Part shown: piece after piece, positions 54,025-64,000 of the stretch
Layout: each line of letters begins with the position of its first letter
Position numbering within the stretch: position 1 is the stretch's first letter
Assembly: GCA_963965975.1 (NCBI GenBank)
Contig: OZ014418.1
Coordinates: forward strand, 3,732,775 to 3,796,774
Direction: 5' to 3'
Length of the DNA: 64,000 nt
Source of the DNA: Xestospongia bergquistia
Lineage: Eukaryota > Porifera > Demospongiae > Haplosclerida > Petrosiidae
Notes under the pieces: generated by a model
The model's input: the letters and a program-made list of their open reading frames with translations, nothing else
Databases searched by the model: none
Told to the model about the DNA's origin: nothing
Translations under genes and position numbers: made by a program

Positions 54025-55982
54025 TTTTTTGTTGTCTATGTCCAGTAGTTGTCTATATTGATGCCTTTACTCATGAGCCATTTTAATATGTCAATAGTCT
54101 CAACAAGCTTCAGATTTACAAGGCTGAGACATGATAAGCTGATCAGTACTAATTATTATCCAAAGTCACAGTCATAATAAGCAGTTGTTGATGCCCAGCA
54201 TTAGATGTAGATAAACCTACTATAAAAGAGATCAAAATAGACAGTAATATATATAGTATAACAATTACTATGATACAGTTATCATATTGTCATTTCAAGC
54301 AGTTAAAGGACATCAATTCAATTAAACAACAACTACAGTATGAAAATGAAATCAATAGTACAAGATCATGCAAATTTGCATTAGAAAAGATGTCAGGTAA
54401 ATTGGCAGATGCCACATAATTTAAATATGAAGTCAAAAATTGATGCCAAATAAAAATTCTTAGATGTCAGTTTAACAGCTGATTAAATATAGGTGCCTAG
54501 CAAAATTCTAAGACACAGGATAAACCTTGATGATAATTAAATCAAAATGACAGTTTAAAATGTAGATTCATGTTAGATATTTGCATGTTTTGGGGCCAAG
54601 CAGCCATATCAACAGAGATGCTTGAATGTAGTGAAAATTTTATGCCAAATAGATGAAAGGTAAAAAGAACATCCAAAAATTAGAAGCCAGATTGAAAACT
54701 TTAATGTAAGAAAAAGAATGAAAGGAGTGTATATGTCATATATACAAACAATAGTAACCAGTGTTACCAGTTGACCCATCAAAACTAAGTGAAATATATA
54801 GTTTAAATCATGTTTTACTAATAGTATACTATATGTACTGTTAATTATAAAATAGTAGATATAGCATGTAGGGAACACACAATGAACAAAACAATACATA
54901 GTTTTAATGATGCATGCGAGCGCGAGTGTGTGCAGTACATTACCTCTGTGGGTTACATAGAGCAAGACCATATACATTATGTTTTTAGGGAGATAAAACA
55001 CACTCTATTGTACAACTGTATAGGACTAAACAGGGATTATATAAAATAATGAACACAATAATAAGGAAAACATAAGTACATATTAATTAGTTCATTTTGC
55101 AGAAAATAAGATCACATAAAATAAAATACTGAAGTTATTTTCATACAAAAACATTAAATAAATAATAGCAGAGTCATGATGGTCACAGGACCTCAGAAAA
55201 TTTCTAGATGGCAGTAAGACAATGAAAATAACAGACAAAATATTTAGAAAAGGCCGACATAAATACATCAAAATAGTAAAATGACACAAGTGGTTTTTTG
55301 TCAGGATTATACAACAGACAAGAGAAAAACATTATACAACAGACACAGAATGTTAATTAACAAATTGGAGCCAGTTATATGATAGACACTGCCAGTCAAA
55401 AGGAGAATAACAATTTAGGATAGTTCAACAAGACACAACATATCAAAATTATACAATACACACTAAGGGAAACAATTAAGAATTAAACATCAGACACAAA
55501 AAGTTTAATAATTCAGTATATGCATGTTGCTTTTGGTCATACAAAAGGAGATATTAGTTCTGGACTGGTCTGTTGTCAATATTTCCTTTACTATTGACAT
55601 CATATTCATTAATATTTCAGGATGCTTTGTTAATGATTATCAATGACACCCTTGTTCTAATTGTTATACTTGGAGAATAAATGTTTGTTATTTTGTGCAT
55701 TAACATCTGACATTTTATTTATTAATGGTTATATCTCTTCTCTCTTATCCTCAACGTAACTGTAACTGTGGCAATTAATGACAGTTTAACAACAATGAGT
55801 TTAGGAATTTTTTACTTCACATCTAAATTATCTAGCATCTGCCAATTTACCTGGCATCTTTTCTAATGCAAATTTGCATGATCTTGTACTATTGATTTCG
55901 TACTGTAGTTGTTGTTTAATTGAACTGATGTCCTTTAACTGCTTGAAATGACAATATGATAACTGTATCATAGTAATTGTTA

Positions 55983-56016
<34 letters not shown>

Positions 56017-56227
56017 CTGTCTATTATGATCTCTTTTATAGTAGGTTTATCTACATCTAATGCGGAACATCAACAACAGCTTATTATGACTGTGACTTTG
56101 GATAATAATTAATACTGATCAGCTTATCATGTCTCAGCCTTGTAAATCTGAAGCTTGTTGAGACTATTGACATATTAAAATGGCTCATGAGTAAAGGCAT
56201 CAATATAGACAACTAGACAACAAAAAA
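54025..56227. mobile_element. Foldback element with ~400-bp terminal inverted repeats
   Basis: The left arm 54025-~54440 and right arm ~55806-56227 are inverted copies, with about 90% identity by eye. Both start TTTTTTGTTGTCTA outside and run through TTGATGCCTTTACTCATGAG, CAACAAGCTTCAGATTTACA and GCAAATTTGCAT to GGCAGATGC inside. The right arm carries a (TA)n expansion at 55986-56014, and the left arm has a 9-base insertion near its tip. The centre (54440-55806) holds degenerate ATTATACAACAGACA-type units shared with 37.8-38.0 kb and has no coding region. No target duplication was recognised. Confidence 0.8.
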
Positions 56228-58334
56228 CAGGAAATTTGGCACCCCAGGAAATTAGGTACCCCCATTCCAAATATTGTAGGATATTTTGCACCCCCTTAGG
56301 AAATTTTGCACCCCTTAGAAGTTTGGAATTTCAGTACCCCCATATAAAATATCTTAGGAAATTTGGTACTCCCTCTCAAACAAACTATCGTGGAACAGGT
56401 TATATAGATTCAAGTATTTATATCAAAATTAATAGCCAATGTCATTTTCTTTGACTACAATAATTATTATATAGCTTTAAAACAATATACAGTAAAAGTT
56501 ACCAAAATCAAATTAGATAAAACTTATGTAAATGGATGTGTCATTTAGTACAGTTTTCACAAAACCCACTAAAGTTATCTATAGTCCAGACCTGTTCAGG
56601 TATATGTTCACATTCCTTATGGAACCATTCTTCACATCCGTCATATCCCACCATAGGTTCCTCTTCTAATAGTTTGCAGTGGCAAAAACTTGTACCTTTC
56701 CTAACGTTTAATTATCTTGGCATACTTCCTTACTTTTGTAGGAAAATGTTTCATTTGCTGGTCCTCCAGACAGTCATATAGATGTCGTCCATCACAGTTG
56801 TGTCAAACTGAAGCCCCTCTGGTTCCTGTCTATTACAGATTGTCATTGCATAAGCAATGAAAAAAGCCCACACTCACATCCATTCTTCCACTGTTGTACA
56901 TTGGCATACTGAATAGTAATGCTGTCTTCAGTGGAATGAAGAAGGGATGTAATCTGCAGTATTGCTGAGTGTGGTAATCTGGAACCCGAGCTGTCATATA
57001 CCTTCACAGTAGAATTTGGAAGGCCGAATGTGCTAATAGTAAGCCAATGGCAGCCATTATTGAGCCACACCCAACGAGTACCGGTGTCATAGGAAAACCA
57101 ATCCTTACCCAGATCTTCTGCAATGGTGTATGGACCACTTTTAAACTTGATTTCAAGTTTTCCACCCTTTCGGTCTTCATTTTTCATTGATTGCACAAGC
57201 ACTTTGTCTCCAACCTTAAGTTTGGTGTTTGTGTTGTGCTTTGCATCATACTGCTGCTTTTGATGGCTTGTGGTTTCTGTATATTGCTAAGTTCATTTTC
57301 ATGCAACGTCTTCTGTAGATCCAACATTTGTTGCACCTTGGCTGTTAGGTCAAGTTCTTGCTCTGGTTGTGAGTCACTACTACCTATGTGTGGAGTAAGA
57401 TCTATTGGAAGCCGAGCTTCTCTACCATACATCAACAGAAATGGTGTGCATTTTGTTGAATCATGTCGGCTTCTGTATGCGGAAAGAATGTTATCTAGAA
57501 GCTCATCCCAGTCATCTTGATGCTCATTAACAAGCTTTTGAAGCTGCGCTTTAAGTGTTTGATTGAAACGTTCATCAAGGCCATTGGATTGAGGATGGTA
57601 TGCACTTGTAATTTTGTTCTTGAATCCAGTAAGTTCTTTAATCATTGTGACAAGCCTCAAGGACCTTCAGTTTTGTCCTGCTATCTGATACAACCTGCAT
57701 TTAATATTTAAAGTAGTTTAACAGATAACAAAACATACACACATGAATATGCACTGTATGTTACATTATTGTAGTATATGAATCCATGCTATCAACAATG
57801 GATGCAATTAAAATAAAATTTTACTGATACATATCCTTATGCTACTGAACTTTATTATCAAAACTGCTAACCTGTCGTAGACTTCCTCTCTGGCTTTTGT
57901 AATGAAGAATTTTTTGCTCTCTTTCTAATGATGCATTTATCCTGCTTGGTGCTTTCTGGTGGATAGCAGTGTTCTGAGAGATACAGGTGAACCTCTTCGT
58001 AGATTGACTCCTCTGACTTGATCTCGTTCTAGCTCATGTCCTCTTTGATTTTTTTGTTCATATCTCCACTGATGACTATTGGGGAATCTAGATCGCTTAT
58101 ATAGCATTTCATAGCATAAAGTATACAGCTTTTCGATTGGCTCTCTTCTCCTTCTGTACAATTAGTCTCTTCTTCTGTACAATTAAGGCCTAGGGTTTGG
58201 GGGTTCAATTTTTCCTAACGCGTACTATTAGGGATGCCAAATATCCTTAGGAAATATTGAATGAGAGTGCAAAATATCCTAGGATATATTACACGGGGAT
58301 GCCAAAATTATGGGATGTCATATTTCCTATGACA
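56228..58334 (-). mobile_element. Ginger-type DNA transposon (copy 3), internally deleted, minus strand
   Basis: The right end reads, inverted, TGTCATAGGAAATATGACAT (58334 inwards), with subterminal blocks of 'taGGAtATTTtGCA..CCC' (58190-58330). The same blocks fill 56230-56380 at the left (AGGAAATTTGGCACCCC and on). The left tip lacks TGTCA because the foldback element begins exactly there. Coding runs on the minus strand: an integrase with the core deleted, then part of a ULP1-like protease. No duplication can be scored because the left tip is missing. Confidence 0.7.
56843..57960 (-). pseudogene. Ginger copy 3 integrase C-terminus and partial ULP1-like protease
   Basis: Minus strand: exon near 57955-57875 (INASLEREQKILHYKSQRGS), then after TTAAATGCAG a piece VVSDSRTKLKVLEACHND (57694-57641), which is the start of the HH zinc motif. 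It joins directly to IKELTGFKNKITSAYHPQSN, GLDERFNQTLKAQLQKLVNE and YGREARLPIDLTPH (57650-57190), so the zinc cysteines and both core aspartates are deleted. A frame change near 57200 leads to LEIKFKSGPYTIAEDLGKDW and the protease piece GCHWLTISTFGLPNSTVKVY, DSSGS, then CECGLFSLLMQ (His, Asp and Cys visible). It ends at 56843. Confidence 0.75.
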
Positions 58335-58885
58335 CCGTCTAATTTCGTATAAAATATTCTATTGTCGTACACTTAGCTCTTTTCATTGAAGTGAAAAATG
58401 AAACCGTTGGAACCTAATAGTAAACAAATGTCCTACTAAACCTCTACAAATTCTACTACGGAACGTTCAAATTTATTAGTGGCTTTGGCAGTGTTCCATG
58501 ATCCAAAAGCAGGAGGCGTGGCATGTATATTTGTCCATATTTAAACTCGAGTTTGAGTGAAAATATCGAGACAGTCTTGGCTCAGTCGTGTTGTTAGAGT
58601 TCTCTATTTCAACTTACAGTACGAAGTCAACAAATTTTACAACTATTCAGCTACTACTGTTTTTTATCATCGTGGAGTAAATCTTTTGCTACGACCACAG
58701 ACTAGAACTGCAATTATCCTTACTTTTTATCACGATTTGATATGGTAGATCAATCTGTTTCTTCCTAAGTTACAAATTAAAATGATCACTACATCAGACA
58801 GTGTGTTTTTTAAGATGATCTTGATTTATTCACCGCTGTTGTCTGTGTCAATTCAATAGTGAATTCTTTTAGTTTGTAACTGTTA

Positions 58886-58888
<3 letters not shown>
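58335..58888. other. No recognised feature
   Basis: CpG content is slightly raised at 58360-58470, and a plus-strand frame at 58557-58748 (MKISRQSWLSRVVRVLYFNL) has no recognised family. Nothing else was seen. Confidence 0.3.
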
Positions 58889-58929
<41 letters not shown>

Positions 58930-59830
58930 CACACACAGAAGACTGCCCAGCCACCAATGGCTTAAGAATGACAAGTTAATTACAAAATAAGATAAAGTGA
59001 TGTGATATAGATAAAAATTTTGGATTAAGTAATAAACTTACTGTGACTATACAAACATGAAAAAAAAACAAAATTAATGATTGCAAGACTAAATTCGATT
59101 TTAAAATGGACATTTCATTAAGATACAATGATGACATTATGACATTGGTCTAATATGCAGTACTTTAGTTTTATTGATGTTCATAGCTAAACCACACCAT
59201 GTAGCTACTCTACAAATAAGCTGTTGTAAATCGTTTTCATTATTGGAAAACAATGCAATATCATCAGCATACTGAAGGATACACATAACTATGTACTCTT
59301 CTGCATTTACTCCTAAATTTAAATTTTTAACATAGGGAACTAAGTCATTAATATATAAATTAAAAAGTGCTGGAGATACGAGGCAACACTGTTTGACACC
59401 CCTATTTACTGTAAACCACTCAGTGCCAGTACTATTTATTTCTAAACAATAATTAACTCTAGAATATAATGCTTTAAGATTTTCTAACAAATTACCATAA
59501 CATAACAACTTATACAAAAGTAAATTCCTATCTACACTATCAAATGCCTTCTTTAATAAAACATATAAATGTATTTTTATTGATAATTTTCTATTTTGTG
59601 CCATTAAGTAAACAGTGAGATCATGCTCAAGACAATTATGACCACTTCTAAATCCTAGTTGTTCTTTTACAAGTATTTCATTGTCTTCTAGCCAGTAAGT
59701 TAATCGTTTGTTTAATATACTTGTATATGCTTTAAGTAAATTATATTGGAGGGCAATTCCCCTATAATTTAGAGTGTCTGTAAGATTACCTGATTTCGGA
59801 ACTGGTATTATAATTGCTTTATATCATAAA
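58889..59830 (-). mobile_element. LINE remnant, YADD reverse transcriptase, (AAT)n tail
   Basis: The minus strand from 59830 reads IIIPVPKSGNLTDTLNYRGI, QLGFRSGHNCLEHDL, then the clean frame 59604-59137 (155 codons): KKAFDSVDRNLLLYKLLCYG (motif A), VNRGVKQCCLVSPALFNLYI (motif B, where families have G.RQGC.LSP), ILQYADDIALFSNNENDLQQ (motif C, both Asp kept) and MNINKTKVLHI. The first Asp of motif A is replaced (YVLLKKAFD). The element ends at an (ATT)n tract at 58889-58925, which on its own strand is an (AAT)n 3' tail. It is 5' truncated at about 59830. The clade is probably CR1/Jockey-like; not certain. Confidence 0.8.
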
Positions 59831-62033
59831 TTAGAGAAACAACTAGATATTAGTTAGTATGATAAATGCATACAGTATGCATATTAACGTTGCCATTCTC
59901 ATCAACATAAAATAATGATGCATTTCTGATTGTATATGCCTTCACAATAATTGATTATATACTACATTATTTTTAAAAATATTAACTAAAAAGTTAATAC
60001 ATACATTCAGTAAACATGTGATCAAAATTCCATTTTTTTAAAACATGTGATATACACTTCAATATTAGGAAATAGAAAGGAATATTGGCAGCACTCACAT
60101 TTAACAATTCACTACTTATATTCTTCACATAGCTCCAAACTTATGTACATTCAGTAATGATAAAATAAGCATGATATTCTTTAAATCACATTCTAAACTA
60201 CTAGTTAATTGCACACTACAGCACTTCAGTCCTCCATTTTGAAAGATTGATCAATTCTTATGTTTTTGGGTACAAATCATCCTTGTAAATATAAGAAACT
60301 ACGGGATGATACTCATATATATATGGATTATATTGAAATCATGTCATATCAACTTTGTCATGTTTATTCTATAAGTCTAAACAATGCTTCCCCATTCCTG
60401 CTCCAACTTATTATATACTCCATAGTCCTTTGAAAGCTTTTAAATGCCTTGATCACCTTTTACAGAAGTATAATCTGTACATAATGTTTAGTTGTTACTG
60501 TTATTGTTCTAGTGAGTCATAAAGCACTGCAAGTGAATTGTATTTTACCAGTCAACTTTCTTTAGAAATAATGGAAGCAGCTATTAAAGTATCTGACCCA
60601 ATGAAAAGCGATTTTGTGGTTATTACAATCATCAATATCCATTATATTTAAGCTATTATGAAATAAGTCTACTGACGTATCAAATTTACATATTTGGTAA
60701 AACATGTGGTTTTGCTCAGGAAATACTAGTAGTTATTATTGAGCTCATGACTGCCTAGATCAAAGCAATGTTGAATTACACTATTGTGCATGATCTGTGG
60801 CATACAAGAGGCGCTACCTTTAAAAGCCACAAAATATTCCACTGATATCACATGTGACTATACAAGTCTACAACTCTGTTTGTGCTGACTATAACCATTT
60901 ACTGCCTACACTAGTTGTCAATTTGTTTGCAATGACCCAACATCTTGTTACTATCACCATTGTGCTGAACTTTCATAATTTTTACATATTTTCTCTGTCA
61001 TTGCTTAGCTTTGCTAACTACAGTGTATACACTTCTACTGGACAAACAATAATATTAAATATGAGTTAGAATTTAGGAATATTATGTTCAGAACACAAAC
61101 ATGATCTCTAATTTGTGATATATATGTGACTTATCATTTACCTTGAGTAGAAAATTTAGAGTTGTATACGTAGTTCATGAAAACTAAAATTTAAGACTGT
61201 AGAAAGGTTTCTTTAGATCTTACACCAACAGGCCCATCTAGCACTGCCAAAGAACAATTTCCTCTCTTGTACTATGAATTGGTGGTTCAGTATGCTATGT
61301 GAAACTACATAAGGTGTAAACTCGATGACTGATGGATCTAAGTTATATATTCAATATATTATCAGCCTCCCATGTATGCTCTATTTGCCAAAAGACATAC
61401 AAAGAATTTTACTACAAGCATTTACATTGTTATCAAAGTCACATGGATTTTAAATTTTGATGTAAACAAATTCAAAGGTATTATCAATACAAAAATTGTA
61501 TATAATTATATTTAATTACTGTTACTATATATTATGTAATTAAAAGTGTCAAAATGTCAATGCATAGAAATGAAGAACTTCAGCTTACAATGAAAAACAA
61601 TTACACAAAATTGGAAAAATACCTGTAACAAACAAAAGAGAAAAATCAGTAAAATCATTAATTGAATGGTTACCATTAATACATGATATATCTAGCATAA
61701 ATATTATACATCTTTTTAAGGACGTATAGTAATTAATTATACCTCTTGCATTTAGCAGTCATTATTGAGTTACATGAGATCCAGTAAATGTACCCTCCAC
61801 ATCTAGAAAACATTGAGATGTAATTATAAGTCTATAAGTTAAAGTATTAACTAACTCTACCAGTATAAGTCTATACACAATTTGAAATAATTACTAATTT
61901 TAAAAATCATTACAACTATTGTTTATAACAAATTTATTAACTCAGTTATGTTTTTAGCAGTTGTGGAGATAGTACAACAAAACAAACATGACCCTATATT
62001 TTGTGGTCCAGACAATGCTGCCACATAGACAAG
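59831..62033. other. No recognised feature
   Basis: AT-rich intergenic DNA. Chance frames such as 60854-61069 lack similarity or splice context. Downstream flank of the death-domain gene. Confidence 0.35.
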
Positions 62034-64000
62034 CTAATGGACATTCAATAATACAAAGACATTAAACCCTCTACATAATGTTATAAAGTGGGAAACAAAT
62101 GTACCTCCTTTTATAAGATACTGTATAATAACAGTAGCCAATGACTTCTCTTGAAGAGGTCCTTCTATAATGTTGATGATGTTTTTCCAAGTAGTTGGGG
62201 TTGGTTGGTTATTGAGCCAATTCTGAAGTGTTTTTGACAACTTTACTTGAGGAGAATCATTTGTAGCATGCAAACCATCAAGAGTATTATAATCAACTCC
62301 AAGTAAGCCACCAATCTCATACCATTTAGAAGAAACTGGAGATAGAAACTTTAGCAGAACATGGCCCTGTGGCTTTGAATCTGTGACAAGGTAAAGATAT
62401 ACTTATTTTGCAGGTACAGTAACTTTAATAGAGTTAATGTAACTCATAAATTTTAACATCTGATCCTGTTAACCTTTTAAAGAAACAAGCTTTTTAAATG
62501 TATATTAAAACTTTTCTTTATGAAAGACACTAGCTGCTAGTTAACTTTCTACATCACTTTAGACATTATATATATAGGTTGCTATGATAACATCTAAATT
62601 AGCCAGTTGCATTGAGTTAGCACTATTAATTATGTCAACAAATCCATTAATTCATTAGAATAGCATGTACTCTGTGCATAACAGCCTTTACGTTAAAAAT
62701 AGCGGGAGTTGTATGTTATAAAATAAATTGTGTCAATATAAAATAATTGTGTAAAACTGCTGAATAATTAATATCCTCACCTAGATTAGGTATCTCATCT
62801 AACTTTTCAGACACTAATAGGAGATATTATTTAATAAATCAAGTAACCACTAGAACTATACACAAACCTTCAAGGAGGAGTTGCTCAGATATACTTTCTA
62901 TATCATGTTCATTTAATGGAGGATAAGCAAGATCCTATAACAGAATATGGTATAATTATGATGGAGTACAGAATGATACATGACATTAGATTTATTGTAT
63001 GCTCAAACTAACACATACTTACCAAAGGATTTCGTCCAGCAAACACACTAAGTTGACTGCAATGCTCTTTTACTGACATGTATAAAAGTGATGATGAGAA
63101 AAAACAACATTTATTCACTATGTGTTGAAGGTCACTATGTGACAATTTAGCACTAAAAAGTGCTTTTGTGACTGAAGGAGTAATGCAAAGGAAAGGGTCA
63201 TGAACTCCCACAATCTGTTCAATACCTACCCTCTTGGTTTCGTTGTCATCTCTAACTTTACCTTTTGTAAGCACTGATCGAGCAACATCTTTTATATTAT
63301 AAAGTGTGCGTTTATCCATGAGAAGACTACGAGCTTTTCCTACATCACTAGGAGCAATGAGGTACTCCTCACATTCAAAGGAGTGCATCTGACTCTTCAA
63401 TGTTAATATGGCCTGAACAACATCATTGAAAACTTTGTGGCTTTTTTTAATGTCATTCATTGATGTAACTACTGTAACACAACGATAGTGCTCTGTCAAT
63501 TCAACAATAACTTCAATGTTATCATCGTCATTCTCCCAATAAATGCCATTTGTCCATACATCACATCGACGAGCTAACATTTGGACTTGTGGATCACCAG
63601 CAATTTTTCCAGCTTTGTTATGACGTGGAAGACAAAAAATGTAGGAAAGGCTAAAAAGGAGAAGATGAAGAAACCGTGTTGAAAGAAATTGGTTAGGATC
63701 AGGACACCAGAGGCACCATCCCAACCCATTTTCTATTTTAATATCTGTAGGGGGTTTAGCATGAATGAGGGATGGAAAAAATAACAGCTCATCTAATGGC
63801 AGAGGAACTGAAGCTGATATATTGGTTTTGAACATTTGTAGTGTATTAGCTTGCAAAACATGACAGAACTGAAGACTTCTAAGAAACCCAATTAGCATAT
63901 AAATATCATGCTTTGGAAATAATCTTTCCAGAACAGATGTAGGCACAATGCCAGTATTACTAGCAATATCTTGATGGGCATGTTCGATTTCCTTTGGAGC
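62034..64000 (-). CDS. COR-like and death-domain protein of sponge type (3' part)
   Basis: Minus-strand exons: 64000-63023 (open at the window edge), 62934-62868, 62813-62781 and 62380-62034 (stop). All junctions have GT/AG ends and phases agree (0, 1, 1). Exon 1 reads APKEIEHAHQDIASNTGIVP, TSVLERLFPKHDIYMLIGFL, RSLQFCHVLQ, FFPSLIHAKPP, CLWCPDPNQFLSTRFLHLLL, ARRCDVWTNGIYWENDD and VIVELTEHYRCVTVVTSMND. This is the winged-helix plus beta-sheet pattern of COR regions in ROC-COR and related sponge proteins. The last exon is a death domain: LLKFLSPVSSKWYEIGGLLG, DYNTLDGL, LSKTLQNWLNNQPTPTTWKN, IINIIEGPLQEKSLA. The combination suggests an innate-immune or cell-death signalling adaptor with a GTPase-like module upstream of the window. 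The final 20 residues after IIQYLIK may be out of frame if a donor at GGTACA is used. Confidence 0.75.

Noticed and set aside
56236-56454. 72-codon plus-strand frame with repeated PHSKY/PHIKYL units
   Set aside because: It is a translation of subterminal repeats of Ginger copy 3.
1-64000. tRNA, rRNA or riboswitch genes
   Set aside because: No cloverleaf with A/B box elements or conserved rRNA segments was recognised by eye; a covariance search would be needed to be sure.

Overview
The window reads as nuclear DNA of an early-branching animal, most likely a demosponge close to Amphimedon. The support is indirect: AT-rich DNA, short introns with GT/AG ends, a COR-like plus death-domain protein of a type I associate with sponge genomes, an SRCR exon, ankyrin micro-exons, and a very mixed transposon load. 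There is no sign of operons, ribosome binding sites or prokaryotic genes. Family names come from reading the translations by eye; no database was searched.

Layout. 0.3-0.5 kb: a signal-peptide plus SRCR exon (minus). 1.4-4.4 kb: a decayed LINE ending in an (AAT)n tail. 4.5-6.4 kb: a ZSWIM1/3-like gene whose middle part lies inverted in place. 6.4-6.7 kb: a Gypsy gag scrap. 7.2-7.75 kb: ankyrin exons. 8.3-9.46 kb: a compact terminal-inverted-repeat (TIR) element with half an integrase. 9.8-17.5 kb: about three tandem copies of a divergent homeobox gene broken up by hAT, Tigger and MITE insertions. 17.8-25.1 kb: three decayed Gypsy elements in a row, one with a MITE in its LTR. 25.26-27.34 kb: a pogo-like transposon inside hAT-like ends. 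28.5-35.5 kb: a multi-exon helical-repeat gene (minus), partly decayed. 36.4-38.3 kb: a diffuse repeat. 41.1-42.6 kb: another Gypsy remnant. 42.9-44.3 kb: a decayed HELZ2-like helicase.

The best part is 45.5-58.4 kb. Three Ginger-type DNA transposons (Gypsy-like integrase, termini starting TGTCA) lie within 13 kb. The middle one (49019-52577) has matching termini, a perfect 4-bp duplication GACC, seven exons, and an integrase followed by a ULP1-type cysteine protease and a PHD finger. It sits in the last coding exon of an Emi1/FBXO5-like F-box gene and separates the zinc-binding region from the C-terminal basic tail. The first copy (45537-47110, duplication GACA) is a deletion derivative. The third (to 58334, minus) is internally deleted and abuts a 2.2-kb foldback element. 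A decayed tubulin cofactor B gene lies between them at 52.9-53.8 kb.

58.9-59.8 kb holds a minus-strand LINE remnant. 62.0-64.0 kb holds the 3' part of a minus-strand gene coding for a COR-like region and a death domain, running off the right edge. Host genes recognised with most confidence are the Emi1-like gene, the COR/death gene, the ankyrin exons and the SRCR exon; most other coding signal is mobile or decaying.
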